A DNA stretch of 64,000 nucleotides from Cloeon dipterum (Eukaryota; Arthropoda; Insecta; Ephemeroptera; Baetidae), in assembly GCF_949628265.1 (NCBI RefSeq), contig NC_088790.1:14140545-14204544 (forward strand). Reading direction: 5' to 3'. Made by a program: the position numbers and the translations under genes. How positions within the stretch are numbered: the stretch's first letter is position 1; each line of letters begins with the position of its first letter. The notes below the pieces were generated by a model. That model did no database searches and was not told the DNA's origin. It saw nothing but the letters and a program-made list of their open reading frames with translations. Shown here one piece after another: positions 1 to 14,958 of this stretch.

Positions 1-3000
1 TGCAGTTTCCCTGTTAACTGTACTAGAAAATTAAAAATGTGTTTAAAAAATTAAATTTTATTTTCTCTCTACTATGATTTAAATTTAATTTAAGTTTTAG
101 ACTCTCTACCTTTCTCAATCACATGGCGCGTTTAGAATTAAAAACAAAAAATCTTGCTTCACTTCTATCATTCTTAAAAAGAGTCAGAACAGAATGAAAT
201 AGACGAGACATCTTGTAACATTGATACCCAAATCCGAACTGCGAAGCACTTTCTTGTGTGCGGAGGAGCTTCTTGGCAGCGGTCTCAAATGTCTGTCTGG
301 TGTCCCCTGCGCCACTCGAAGGCAGGCCGAGACACGCGCGCGCGGAGGGCGAGTGTGACCACTTTACAAGAGAAGAGGGCAGCCGAGAGAGATGTGAGAG
401 CGTTCGGCCATTCCTTATATGGCTGTCTCGTTTTTTAGGCAAATGCTCTCGCGCAGCAGGAGCCGAAATAAAGAAAAGACCATCCAGCACTATTTCCTCA
501 AACACATTATCATAAATTCAGCCTGGATATATATGCTAAATTTACTACATATTAGGTTGACTTTTGCAGGCGCGCCGTATCTCTTATTCGTCTCAAGACG
601 ATCTCCGCACAGGCCTCACACAAATCATTGGGGTTTTTAAAGGCAAAATGATTTTTGTGCTCTGTATTCGATGAAAATTGAAAAATAAATCGGAGGGTTA
701 AAATCACCTAACCGACCCTGGCAATATGAATTAGAGCCACAGTAAACGAGAGTGGGGTCCTGTATTTTTCTTTTTATTTTCGCTATTGGAAATGAAATTA
801 GTTCTTTGAAACTGTGAGATTTGAGCTTTTTTTAAAGTGGGCAACAGTTGTAAATTATCATGATTATGATGGGTACAAAATTAAGTTGACCAAATTGTTA
901 GATTTCTAGTAGGAAGACAGTCCCCATCATTTGAAAAGCATGCTAACGTAAGCCCTTTTCTAAAAATAAAATGACTGCGCTACCGAGGTCAATTTTGGCT
1001 CTAACTGAATTCGCAGAGATTAGTTTATGTATTGGTATAACAATGATTTTCTAGGAGTTTGTAATATTCTTTAATTCATCAATTGAAAGTTGAATATTCA
1101 ATTTCAATGTTTTTTTTAATTAAAACAAAATAGAATTATACCATCCGAAAACGCGAGCAAGTATTGAGTTTTATTTTCTTTTACAATCCCCATGAGTGAC
1201 AATTCGCCAACAAAATATTTATTTCATCAGCCAAAAGCTCTCTGGTGTAAAGTGAAAATGTAAAATCCGAAATCCAGTCGTTTATTAAGAGTTGGAGGCG
1301 AAACAGACGGAAAAGGCGTTTCCGGCCTGTTCAGAGAAGGTCCCAAGCGAGCGAGTGGGATCCGGCTATAAACACCGAAGCGGCCGTTGATTTTAGCCCG
1401 ACGCACAGCCCCCGGTCCGCCCCCTGCAGCAGGCTATCCATCAAGCGACGTCTCTCAGCGGGTCGCTAAACCCGATTTTTCTGGTCCAGACGTGGAGTAT
1501 AACGCGAAACGCAAGCGAACGAACCAACCAACGAGCTCTTTTCAATTCTTTTGTGCAGCTCTCTCCCTTTTTCATTACGGCGCTTTGTGATTTTTTTTCA
1601 GTGCCTCTGATAGGCAAACAAAACCAAATCCGTGATTAGAACGCACGCAGGCAAAATGGAACTGACGAGCCGAGCTTGGTATCGTTTTTCCTCCATTTCA
1701 GCGGATATCTCTGTATGGATTGATGAAAGCAGCCTTCTGAACGCAATTGTCCTCCTTTGGTTCACCCACTGAGCTTCTGGACGCTGGATCAAACGAAATG
1801 TTTAATATGAAGTGAAGATAGCATTGAGCATTTTGTAAATAAACACAGTTATAAAATTATTTCATTTAACTTAAGCTTACAATTAGTGATTATTCGTCAT
1901 TTATGCTATTTGTTTTTATAACCAATTAACAGGTTTTTCTCTACCTCTAACATGTTAAAAAGGCACAGAGTGATTTTTATTTGCTGCCCATCAACGTCTT
2001 AAAGAAAGTTGGAAAGCATTTCTTTTTAATGATTTTCATTTTCGCAAAAATTTTGTCAATTTTTTTTAGCATTCACTTCAGATTATAATTTAAATTTAAT
2101 TAACCCTAAAGCAAAATAATCAAAACCGATTAACAATTTCAGCGTGCGTAGATAATGCTGCTTTGTGTGCTCATAAATAATGGCAGTGCGAGCGACAGGG
2201 AGCAAACCTGGAATTCAAGCTATGTCAATTAATTATTCGCGTCGCGCGCGTCAAAGCAGCAGCAGCCTTTTCATCCGATTGAATTGTGTGTCGTTCGCCA
2301 AATTCATCTGTCAGCAGGCTGCTGCAAGAGCACCTTGCTTGCACGCCTCGGATCATTTAATTTGTGCACCGCTCAGCGTATTTCTCTGACAGCCTCGCTG
2401 ATTTAAATTGATTTCCGCGCCTTTGATGGAAACAGTCGACGCCGCCCCGCTGAATCCGTCGTAATAAATCTGCTCGAATCTAATTGGGGGGGAATGGCTG
2501 GTCGAATTATTTAATATTTCCATTCTTTGTCTTCCCCCTTTTACGAAAAGTAACCGATGCCTCTTTGGATTAGGCCAAAAAATTAAATAAATCAATTTAT
2601 CATTTTTCCTATGCTTGCCACTTTTTGTTGAAGTAAAAAAATTAACGAGAGACCTTGATGCACTAAGTTTCCCCCATTATTTTTTTAATATCAATTTTTT
2701 CTTAGCATTGCCATTTTGAGTCATACACTTCGAGTTAAAAAAATGTTTTAGCAAACACGCCAACTGAAATTTCATTTTTGACAAAACAATAAACTAAAAG
2801 TATTCAAATTTCTTAACCCAAGCATTATGGCAAAATATCTCATTGTGTCGAGAAAGATTCTTTGTGGTCTGTTTTATGTAAAATTATTGTTTATTGTGAC
2901 TCAGAGCTGTGAGAGATAACTTTTACAGCTATGTACTAGTAATGTTAACGCTTTTGTTATTGCTTTGCATTTTATTGCAAACAGGGAGTAAGTATATCGC

Positions 3001-3958
3001 ATAAATTTCTCGAAGTCCTTGACCACTGTTAAAAAAATATTTTGCTACTTTGACTTTATTTTTAACGTCGGAGAATTTAGACAACTAACAATTTTTAAAA
3101 GTTAATTTTACTTTCGCATAATATCTTATCCTTGTTATGGATTTTTGCAAAACGGGACAGTTAAGACTTAAAACGTTTAGATTTAACCTTTGTAATTTTT
3201 GTTTGTTTTGGAGTTGTAATAAATCGTTTTTGTTTTATACGCCTATTATGTCTTAATTTTATCTAAATTGTGGTAATAACCCCTTTTTCATTAATATAAC
3301 ACCATTTTAGGGGGTTTCAACAAAAATTAAAAAAGACTTAATTCCATCTTTTATAATTAAAGTTTGTTTCAATGGCAAAAGTGAAAAATATTTGAAAGGA
3401 AAATTCATGCACGATCTCGTACTGAACAGCAGCTGTTTTAGACCCTTAAACCTGATCAGTTGTTCTTGTAGTGTTAAAAAAATTTTAAATCGACCTGCAG
3501 AGGATTTTTCGTCCTACCGACAGAGTAACACTATTAATCTTTATCAGTTGCTGAAAGCAGTCCTTAGAGAAATAGAGATAGAAACAAATGTCACCTTCCT
3601 ACAACAGTTACAAACACAAAATTCCATCAATTTTTTAAAGGGACTTAAAATGAGAGAAATCATCAACGAAATTTTTTGCATCTAAAGTGGCTCCTGATTA
3701 GTCAAAGAAGGTTTTGACGGCAAAGAAGTGAATCAAAATAAATTATTTCTCTCGTTCCAGAGTTTAAGTTTGAGGAAAGGAATTTAAAACATCAATTCTA
3801 TAAAATCCAGTTTAAATAAAATTAGTCTGAAGTTTATTCTGAACTTTGATATTACTTCTTTTCGCTCCAGCACAGAGTCTTTTAATTTAGTGGTGTGTTT
3901 CCCCCCTGTTTCATTGTCGCAAGATAATGAAACACAGGCGACAGAAATTGCCAGATTT
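1..3958. other. AT-rich intergenic DNA, no supported gene
   Basis: No open frame here has family-like sequence or convincing exon boundaries. Composition is AT-rich with GC-richer patches near 290-440 and 1290-1560. A TATAAA at 1367-1372 sits in a GC-rich context and could be a core promoter, but no transcript can be traced from it. The stretch may be intergenic or part of a large intron of a gene lying to the left. Confidence 0.5.
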
Positions 3959-4458
3959 NNNNNNNNNNNNNNNNNNNNNNNNNNNNNNNNNNNNNNNNNN
4001 NNNNNNNNNNNNNNNNNNNNNNNNNNNNNNNNNNNNNNNNNNNNNNNNNNNNNNNNNNNNNNNNNNNNNNNNNNNNNNNNNNNNNNNNNNNNNNNNNNNN
4101 NNNNNNNNNNNNNNNNNNNNNNNNNNNNNNNNNNNNNNNNNNNNNNNNNNNNNNNNNNNNNNNNNNNNNNNNNNNNNNNNNNNNNNNNNNNNNNNNNNNN
4201 NNNNNNNNNNNNNNNNNNNNNNNNNNNNNNNNNNNNNNNNNNNNNNNNNNNNNNNNNNNNNNNNNNNNNNNNNNNNNNNNNNNNNNNNNNNNNNNNNNNN
4301 NNNNNNNNNNNNNNNNNNNNNNNNNNNNNNNNNNNNNNNNNNNNNNNNNNNNNNNNNNNNNNNNNNNNNNNNNNNNNNNNNNNNNNNNNNNNNNNNNNNN
4401 NNNNNNNNNNNNNNNNNNNNNNNNNNNNNNNNNNNNNNNNNNNNNNNNNNNNNNNNNN
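3959..4458. other. Assembly gap of 500 N
   Basis: Exactly 500 unknown bases. The round length suggests a scaffolding placeholder rather than a measured distance. The left flank (about 3906-3938) holds an imperfect hairpin with TTTCATT and AATGAAA arms, which could have helped break the assembly. Open frames reported across the gap are artefacts. Confidence 0.98.
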
Positions 4459-7400
4459 ACTTTTTCGCCCAGCGCGTGCATATGTGAATTGATTGATGAG
4501 CCTGACTGCAAATCGAGTGGGCAGAAATTCAGCGAAAATGCCAAGTGGGAGGAAAGAGGAGTTAGTCCCCACTCGAGGCGATATCCAACTCACAAAACAG
4601 GTTCTGCACTAAAATCGAAATTTAAGTCGGCGCTGAGCTTCATTCGTCGAAAATTAAACGAGCGGCTGATTTCAGCGATTTTACAACGCCATCAGTTGAA
4701 TTATTTAGAGAAAAGCGTAGCAAAAATATCGATGGTACAGTAAAAATTTGTTTCAATGAAGGTTGTTATTGGTGATTTTTGCCAACAACTGTCCTATTAT
4801 AAACAGGTTATTGAATATTTATTTCCTGGATTAAACGGTTTCTTAAAATTACGAAGGTATGTACCAAAAGGGGCTGAACTTCTCTCAAATAAACTAAAAC
4901 ATTACAACTAATTTCTTTTCCCTCATAATTTTCAAACTGAACGCAAAGAGAATTTTATTGTATTTTGTATCAGTCAAAATATTCATTTTTCTTCAAACTT
5001 ATATTCACACAGACGGAAATTCATCTTAATTGAATAATGAGATTTCATCAAATTGGCTGGTCTCCGTTTTTGATATTAATTTTGAAACTTTTCGGTTTTG
5101 TAAAATTTAAAATATTTGCCGAAATGCATTAACGAAAAAACTTTGGTTTTAATTTTCGCAAGTGCAAAATTTTTATAAAATTTATTTTAAAGAATTTTTA
5201 GCTTCCAATCATCACAGGTCATTTATCATCGATCTTTTTTAAACGTTAATCATTTATCAAAGGGTTATCTAGTTAAATTAATTTATTTTAGTGCATTTAA
5301 ATTGGTCTGTTAGTATAAACAACCGCATATATAAATAATCTTGATAATACAGAGCCGGATTTTCTAGTTGTCGCTGTTGTGGTTGGACTTTATCCATCCA
5401 TAAATAATACAAAAACCTAGAGCTAGCTCAAAACAGTTTGTATACCAAAGTTTTTCCATACATTATTAAAACACAAAAAATAGCTTTTGTCTCTATATAG
5501 CTTTTATAGAAGATTCAAATCTCGATTTTTTTAATCCAGCCCTGTCTGCTTGCGTCCGCATTGTGCGAACTCAAATCCACACCATTATTGGCTAACGGTA
5601 TGCCATCCAGCAATAAAGCAGCGAGTTAAGCAGCTTTGCCGCGTGTGCAGCTTCTCCCAGCACCCGAGTAAAAATCCAATATAATGAAGAGGAGGTCGTG
5701 TGCCGGTCTCATTAGAGACGAGGAGGCCTCGTGGGAGACGCTGGAAAGCGAATAATTATCGGAAAAGTCGGCGAGCGCCGTAAAAGTAAAAAGTAACAAG
5801 CTGAATAAGTGCGGGCCAAACTGCTGGGGCCACGATGATGTGTGTTGTTTGCAGACGTGTTTCGCTTCAATTTTACGAGGCAGCAATCCTTGGTGCACAC
5901 AATAACAATTCGGGTGCATGGCGTCGTCGTCGTTGGCCAGCTGCCCCAGGCCTCTGGTAATGACGGCGCAAAAAGCACCCTTAATAAAACCCTTGGCGGC
6001 TGACTGCGAGACGTGCTCTCTCTCCGTCCCGCTTCGCCTAATGAGCCAGCCGACGACTCATGCAGCCTTGGGCTCGCTCCGGCTATTATTTTTACACTCG
6101 CAATCGTGTACTGTGTTGCATAACATAAGTATCGAGTCACTTTTAATTGCAAACGAGTTTTCACCGAGGAAACTGACAATAATGCTATTATGCAGTCTCG
6201 CCGAGAAGCAGAAAATAGAGTAAAACCACACCATTTAAAGCTTGAATATATTTATGTGCTTAAATTGCTTAAAACTCCATGATTTAAAGCCCGTTTTACC
6301 TCGTAAAATATAATCAAAAAGTAATGGCTGCCATAAAAATACGCAAACCAATATAATTATCCAATATAACTGAAAGTATAGTTTTAAAATTACTTAAACT
6401 TGAACTGTGTATGAAATCTTTAGAATAAATTTTCTGATTTTGTCTAGATCAACTTAAAAACTTGAAGTGTCTTATCACTTTGTGCCCTGTTTGACAGTTA
6501 ATTTAGTTTATTTGTTTTATCGGTTCATATCTATTTTGAAATGAGTGTGACACCCTGAAAGCGAACTACTCGCGAAAACTCAGATTCCCAATAACGATGA
6601 AACATAAGACATCATAAGGCATTGCTGAGTCCAAAATGTTCAAAAGTTGTCATTTTTACTAGTTTATTAAAATAAATCTGGCTAATTGCTTGATATCAAT
6701 AAATTTTATTTTTTACATCTTTGTCCTTCATCTCTTCGCCATCAGGTTGATTCAGTTTTTTTATTTGATTTCTTACAAACGAGTTGACAATAGTTATTCA
6801 ATTGGATTCACAGGATGATAGCAATCGAACATCATTTTTTTAATGTTTTTTTATGAAAGTTAAAGTAAATACAGAGAGAATTGCTTGTTCAAAGATGCCA
6901 TGGTAAAAAAATGATCGAAGAAAAAATATTTTGCAGTGCATATTCTGGCCTCAATTATTTGCAACGGTGCAGAGCACTCGAGCTTGGATGTAAAAAGTTT
7001 GAACACGTGGCATGCTACACGGAATTTGCATTTTGCATCACGGTTGACAAGGCATGAGAGAGAGAAATACATATTGCTGACGATGCAGCTGAAATATTGA
7101 TGGCGCACCTCTCGATGTTCAGCGCTGATCCGAATACAAATCAATCCACCCCATTACCACTTTTGATGATGCTTCAGAAGAGTACACATCCCTTCCTTGT
7201 ATGCAAATATTCCATAACTCATTAATTTGTTCTCCTTCTGAACTTTTTTCTTAACAACGTTTCATTGTTAATGTAATGTTGTAATTTAATAATTGTGATT
7301 TACTATATATATTGCTCTGAATTAATTCACTTGAAAAAAAACAGTTAAATAACTTAATAAAGTCTATGGTTGGTATTTAAATGCTTTAATAAAAGAATAA

Positions 7401-10400
7401 AACTGATTTTTCTTTTAATATTTCCATTTTCAAAAGCAAATTTTTAAAGGTATTGGTATTGGTCAAAAAGGGCGTTATTTATACAAAGCCTTACATTTAT
7501 ATTGTGAAATTTGCAATAAAAGGGGAAAAGAAAAATCCAACTCTTGACAAAAAGCAAATTGGCACGTTTTTAGGCCATCATTTTTCAGCATTGACGCATC
7601 TATCGCCGGCTTAGCGGATATTTGCTGAGCTAAACAAAGGCGAAAGCCCTTTCCCAGTTGTTCGATCACCCTCCACGGCAATGGTGAAAACAGAAACAGA
7701 GAGAAATGTGTTTGCGAATGGTGCAACTGTCTGTAAACAGGCACATGGATACGTTCTATATTATATGTACTGCCTAGTATATTTGCCTGCCGACGAGAGG
7801 CACCGTGAATTTCGATGAGCAATGCACAAGCCATGCAGCAGCAGCAGCCTTATTCACTCCCACGGCGAGCGAACCTGGCTGTGTGTTTTGCTTATTAGCA
7901 GCGCCAAAGTGCTTTCGCTGCACAAACACCGACGCGGGCTTTTGCAGCATTACAACCTGACTGCGTGAATATTCGGGGACCCGTCGCATACTAGCAGCGC
8001 CCTGCCTAACTTCATACTGAGAATCCATTTGTTGATTAATGCAGCAATTTAATTTTGTAAACGAGAAGGAGTATATTAAAATTATACTCTCTAAGGGAAT
8101 TTAATTGCACGAAGGTAATTTCAACGTAAAAGGCAGAATTTCACTCATCGAAATACCTTTGAAGGTAGGAGGGAATTTATAGGTTGTCTATTTGAGTAAA
8201 TCTTTCAAGGAAAACAATCAAATTTGTATTGTTGAGATTGTAGCAAACTTTGAAGCCGATTAGCTCAAAAAATTTGAACGACCCTCTTCTCACCTTGACT
8301 AGTTTGAACATTATTCAAAATATTTAGATATTATTTTAAAGATCAAAATTGTTTTAAGAACTTTGGATAGCAGAATCCACTTTAAAAAAGGGGGAATTCT
8401 CTGGCAGGAAGAGCAAGTGGCGGGATTAAACAAGGCTCTTGGTCACTAGTCCCATCTCTCATGTATGGCCTGCAAATGAGTTCAACAGACAGTGGTCCAA
8501 AATTCGAAGCAGTTAATTCTGAGAATTTGGATTTTGTTTTTCAGGTTAATCAGGCCTGAGGGACCAAAAGAGAAGTTGTCTAGTGCGAGAGGACGTGAAA
8601 AAACACTCCCTTCAATTATTCCCTCATAGGCACTAATCTTAGTAATATTAAAAGGATCGACACAGGGTGTGTCTTTTAATGGTGCAGTTTATTATTATAT
8701 TTGTACACTGACCGATGTTACTTAACTATCAAAGTTATTTAAATAGAAAAAAAGATTTCTTGGTTGGTAATCGGCAGATTTGAGTAATGGAAATTTTACC
8801 GTAATTCATCTTTAGCATTTGGTGTGCTAATCGATTCGATAACGATTTATTCAAATATAATTTATAATTTCGACAACTATACTCGATCTGAATAACCATA
8901 GCTTAAAATTGTTTCTGGTATTTCTGGATAGCTCAAATCATATTTTAGACACTAAACTATAAAAAACATGCCTTCGCAAATTTTGATAAAAAAAAAATGT
9001 TTTTTGACCCCATCATCCCCATCAAAAATCACATCATAAATTCTGGGAAAATTTTAAGCGCGTGCCCGCATTTGCACTCGCATGATCGTTTTAAGAGCAT
9101 ATTTTAAAGTTTCATCGGGGAGTAGATAGCGCGCGGGTGGGATTAAATATGTCCACTCGCGGCAATGCTTGGAAAATGAAAAAACAGTTCCCATCACGAT
9201 GATGTTCTCAAAAATGATGATGATGACGACGATCGCACGCGGGCGGGCGCGCATGAAAATGAAAAATAGCACCACTCCACGCACATTTGTGTGTCCAATT
9301 AAAGGCGCTCATTTACAATTCCACTCGTAACGACGCTTCCGCGATGTGTTTTATTCGCAGCGCGGCCACTTTTGCTCCGAATTTACCAAATGGACCCATA
9401 TTTCATTTCGACTCGAGCAGTTTCCTCTCCGAGTAAATTTGTGCACTTTTTGCTAAATCACGGCCATTAAGAGCAGATACGAGGGCGGAATAAATTATTT
9501 TTCTGCATTTAAAGTGTGCGGCTTAAAATCTATTTGTTAGTAAATTATAGTCGTTCACACGCAGTGAAAAATACTAAGAGCTCATTAAACGTTGCTTAGG
9601 ACAAATTTCTTCACTTAAATCAGCACGCAAACTAACGAATTGATTTACTCTCACACCTAAAACTAGTATATTTTTTTACAAGGCATACAAAAAACAAGTG
9701 GAATAGGCAACAACTGTTTTTTACTAAGACAATGCAGTGAGGTGAAACGAAAGAGAGATCAGACAAGAGAAAAATACATATTTTTATAAATTGCTTTTAG
9801 CACAGGAAATTGTGCAACCAGGAAAACTTTATTCTAATAATAATTAATTGAAAAAAATCCCAAAAATTGAGTTCATAAATTTAATCCGAAATTGTTGATT
9901 TCTACAGCTTAAGGAAAGCTAAAATACTCGCCTGACAGTTTTGATAAATATCAAAACACCGATGCCACAATAAAAGTGTACGAAAATTTTGAATTAATAG
10001 ATCTATGAATTTTGGCGGATGGATTTAGCCGATCATCAACCTTCAATTGAACAACAAATCATGCAATTTTGAGTAATTTAAAATCATAATAAAGCATTAA
10101 AGCGTTTTATAGCAGATGATATAAGCTGTCTTAATATAAAGCTAAAGATCAAATTTTGCAGGACAAACTGTTGGCTCATGTAAGAAGAGCAGAAGAAGGT
10201 CATTTTGGTCCTTGAATGACATAATAATCAAAATATTTGGAAAAATCTAACAAACCTCTACCATTATAAAATACCTACGCTATACATCCTGCCCCAAAAT
10301 TTTCCTCTAAATTAAAAAAATGTCTTCTTGGTAAAACTGAATAAAAAAAACACACACACAGATTGGCGATGCCTTCTTTGCCGTTGGTGAAATAGCTTGA

Positions 10401-13400
10401 GCAGTTTATTTGCTTGCGGTCCAAAAGGGTTTATGCAAAATTGGCGTTGCGGTAATAACGGGCGCAGTGCCCATATAAAATATCGCGCGGCTGCGCTGCA
10501 TAAAAACAACGGGGCAACGTTGAGGGGCGCCTTGAGACCGGTGCGAGAGGATTAACAACTGCAGCGGAAAACAATCTAATTTTATGGCATGTGCGGGCCC
10601 TACGCGAGGTCTGCCTGCGCATATGATAAGAAAATAAATTCCGTTGGCAGAGAATATTGGATCAGGCCGAAAAGACGCCAACTTTTAAATTAAAAGTCAT
10701 GCGGCGCGAGCGTTTTTCGTCCCGAAGGGAAAAATGAGAGCGAATGCGAGTAAGTCGGCCGAGAAAAAACGCATTTTCCTCTGCGCTGAGTGAAATTTAA
10801 TCGCTCTCTCCGCCCGCTGCCGGCAACTTAATTTATCCCCGCGCCAATGCATTTTTGTCACTCTCCTGACTTCTCGGTGGCGGGTGAAAAAGTAGCGAAA
10901 TAAATTGCCAAAGTTGCGCCGCGCGATTCATGCGCCATTTGAATTTATATTTATTCGAGTTTCAGGTGAATTGGGCGCGTGATGAATCGCGCCGACCCTC
11001 TCGCAGCAACAACAACAACTGCGATTTTCATAAACAACTAACGACACCACGCGCGCGCCCGACAAACTTTGCCACTTTCTTTAATTGATGGCTCGAAGGG
11101 AGCGCGTTGCTTGCGCTTGTTCGACGAGATTTAGGATCAAATATCCTGTCGCCCGATTGCTCTCTGCACTTCAGCAGCTCGAATTGCCTTTTCTGCGTCT
11201 TTGCCTGCTGCTTTGTCGCAACTGCCGACGTCGAGAGTGAACGACCAACGTTGCGCAATACGAGTTAACGTGCGTGGGCGTGATACTCTGCAGATTGACT
11301 GGAATAACTTAAAAGATCGTCTAATTAGGGCTTATTTAAACTTTTCCGAATCATTAGTATTTCCTGTAGCGGGTGGTTGAACTTAATGCTTCAGATAATA
11401 TTTTTATGAGCATAATTAAAAGCATAATGGCAAAAAGGTTACGACTTTTAATACATTAAAAAAATCAGGGCTGCTAGCAAAAACACAAATTTTTAGGGAA
11501 TTAAATCTGATTTATAAACTGTTACAGGAATCAGTTAAGATTTATTGGAACAGTCAGATTTGATCTTTTAACATAAAATTAACAATGGTTATGTAAATTT
11601 AACTTACATATATGATATGGTTTGTACGACGCAACATTATCCAATTTGAAAATTCATCCCACACAAATTTTGTTATTTTTAGTTTGTCGTCTTTCCTGGA
11701 AAGTGTTCTTCTCTACAAATTGTCTGGGAATTTTTTTTAACAAACTATATCAAGAGACTTAAATAAATAAATAAAAAATCTTGAGCATTTTAGACCCAGG
11801 AAATGTTTGTATTCCAGTTCGATTAATGATAAATCAATACGTTTTTTAACTAGATTGATTAGCTGCCAAATATTTTCACACAAATATCTAAAAAGAACTT
11901 TTACAAATGTAGAGAATCGTCTGCAATGTGTATAAAATTGCTTTCTGGCTCGTTTAAAAAGTTGAAGAGAAACTCTCCACCATCTTTCACAGGATTCCAA
12001 TGACAGCGCCAGCTAATGAGATTTTCACAGACTTCGACACTTCGCTAATGGCTAATCGCAGCTGGACGGGAAACACTCCAGCGTGCTTTTTCAAATCCGC
12101 GCTTGCTGACAGACAGCGAGTTAAAACTTCTGTCAGTATTTCCATTCCATAATAGTCTTTTTACAAACCATTGTTGTGAAATTCACTATTGGAAATTTTA
12201 TCCCTCGTTGTCAGTGAGCTCAAGAGATTTTTTCTAATTGAATGTAACATAAAATTCTAAGTACCTTTTCATATATACATACTATTCAAGTGTGTTCCAT
12301 GATTGCTAAAAATCAAACTATTAAGACCTTTCAGTTCGAAATTTATTAAAGCACCATTTTCTTCTCGAGGATAAAATAATTTTTCAGAAGTAGCGGTTTG
12401 CTAATCCAGGTCCGTGGCTTTCAGGAATACTTTGAATACCTCTTTTTGCTTGCTGCAAAGCCATGAGTTCCAGCATCAAGGGTTGCAAAGCAAAAGTGGC
12501 TCGCATGGAAACACTGGCAGCAACCTGATCCTGACTGCTGCTGTCTCTCATTTTTTCGATTGCGCGCTCGCTCTCCTCGTTTCTCGCTTCTTTGGGACTC
12601 GAGTTTCTCTTTGCATTTGGAGTGGTTGGCTGAGCTTTAATGGTGGCGTGTGCGTGCGTGTGTCTGGTAACAGGTTCCGCTCGACTGGGATAAAAAGGTA
12701 ACTCGAGAAGCCGCCTGCTGATGGCCGGGGGCTGCCTCACGTTTCACTCCCCATCGAGTCGCTCGCAGGTGAAGCACCCTCAAGTTTGAAAATATCTCGG
12801 CCATCCGCGCCAAAAACAACCCTTCGCTTCGAGTCACTTTTTACGCGTAAATTGCCAAAAAACGGTGGTACAGGTCAAGCAACAATTTTTGTAAACGAGC
12901 TCGGAAAATCAATATTGAATCTAAAAGGCTGTTGAAATGAATATAATGTACCACTATCATCATATTTTTAGGAGTTGTAGACTTTAATATGGGGTGTTTC
13001 CACGACAGACTTTAAATGGTCTGCAACGTCTAAATTTTTGTTTGAACGCCATTCTGATTTTTTGAATGTTGTTATAGAGCTATAGAGGAAAATCGAGGTG
13101 AAATCTGTCTTCTTTGTGTTCACAAAAATAAGAATATCTCGCGATATAAAATATGATAGAACATTTGAACTTCTCGTTTTCTGTCGAAGAAGTCACTCAA
13201 GGAATGTCCGTCTGAGGTCAGAAAATATCATCAGAACAGTTAAGAAATTGAACCCTGGCGTAAGGGAAGCCCTCAATCGAATGAGAAAATTAAATTCACA
13301 TGTTGCGGCCACTTTTCCAATGCGAGCGGGCTTTGTATTGAATTGATTTTCAAGATCCGCACACCAATGGAAAGCCAAGTGGAGAGCTTTTATAAAATGT

Positions 13401-14853
13401 ATGCAATTTGGGCGCTTCAAGGCATTGCTTCAATTAAGCAGTGCATGGGTTCTTAACAAGAGCAAATCAAACTAAATAGCTATAAGTGTTGAAAATTTTA
13501 GATTTTGTTTCAGGAATGCATTAGTCTGGTATATAGAAAAAGACAAAACGTAGTCTATTGTTCGGGCTTAATTTATTCAGATTTGTGGTAATTTCATTCA
13601 TCCTTGAGTGGCGTTGCTTGTTCCCGGCAAAGGCCTCCTTTTCCCTTTATCTCGCAGCTGGCAGGAAATATTCAAATGCGCGGCGACGTGATTTTCAATT
13701 CCTGGCATTTAATGTCTCAAAAACGCTCGAGAGGCTGATTGTCAATCTCAATTTGCTGCGGCGCAGTTGCTCGTTATTCTTCAGCTTATCAAGCCGCCAG
13801 GGGCATTATACATACATATTTATTGCTCTCTCGACGAGGCGAAAATAGACTTTGTCGGCCGCGTTTCGTTCGATTTCATAACTACATAAAACAACGCACG
13901 TGTAACATACAAATTCAATAAGGAACGCTTAACGCTTCTCTGTACATTTGTACAAATGGGTCCAGCCCTTTTATTATTTATTTTAATGTATCAGTCCCTT
14001 CTTAAGAATCACAGTCCAAGTACGTTGTTTGCATTCTCACGATCACGTTCAATCTGAAAACAGGAATAGAGCCATAAATGTGAGAATTGGAGCTCTCTTG
14101 TCTAGCTAATATGTTTAAAGATTTAAAAGATGATCGTTCTGTTTTCAATAATTTACTGACGGATTATTTTATCAAGCAAAAATGAATAATGAGAGGCTTT
14201 AATTTTAAGGATCCTACGTTTCATTTGGTGGTGAATTGATTAAATTTTTAACGACACTAGTAAGATCATCAGAGGAAATTTTGTGTTATCGAATTATGGA
14301 ACTCCTAAGGGATGAAAACTCGTTTAACAATTGGGAATTTATGTAAAATCAATTAATCGTGATCAGAATTTTTGAAAAGTAGACTCTATTTATTGTATTC
14401 GGTTTTAGAAAATGTTTTACAAATGATATTATGTAGGACCCAGAACAAATCTCAAAAGGAAATTTTGTATATATTTAAAATTAAGAGCTTCGTCTAGTGG
14501 AAAATATATTACTTCATTTCTAAAAAAATCAACAAAATCCCCACTTATTACAACATAGCTTTCTAAAAGTTTTCTTTTGAGAATTTCACTTTTCACTAGA
14601 AACGAGAGGAGCAAAATTTATCAAACAGGTATTTCACAATTGTTGTAAAAAAAGCTCTATCCTTCATATCTGAGAAGTTGAGAACAGGCTTTTATATACA
14701 GTATCAATAAAAATGGTTGGATTTGATTCTCAGAGGTTGTAATAATATTATCGGTATATTGGCTTTTGCGGTGAATGTCGGTAAATATCGTTAGATTTCA
14801 ACAGCATTGCGCAATTCTCGAAAACCGTAAGCGGCTTCAACTGTTGAGAAATA
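4459..14853. other. Gene-poor AT-rich region with GC-richer islands
   Basis: About 10 kb without a supportable gene. GC-richer islands lie near 5600-6130, 10360-11280 and 12400-12840. They contain CpGs and scattered short open frames on both strands, but no frame with family-like sequence and no splice chain I could join. Such islands could be cis-regulatory or conserved noncoding elements or untranslated exons. That is inference from composition only. Confidence 0.45.
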
Positions 14854-14958
14854 TTTATTAATAAGTAGAAATCAATAATATCTATAATCCTGCCACTTCA
14901 ACAAATATTTCCTTCCTTAGAAATATAATTATTTACCGTCATTTGTTGAGAACGCCAT

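Noticed and set aside
1367-1372. TATAAA in GC-rich context as a promoter
   Set aside because: No downstream exon or coding frame could be traced, so it is only mentioned in the region note.
3784-4593. Open frames spanning the N gap
   Set aside because: Formed mostly by undefined residues.
5712-6179. 155-codon open frame on the minus strand
   Set aside because: Overlaps open frames on other strands in a GC-rich patch, with no family-like sequence or splice partner. Composition bias explains it.
12384-12740. 118-codon minus-strand open frame
   Set aside because: Overlapped by a similar-sized plus-strand frame; no recognisable domain or exon boundary.
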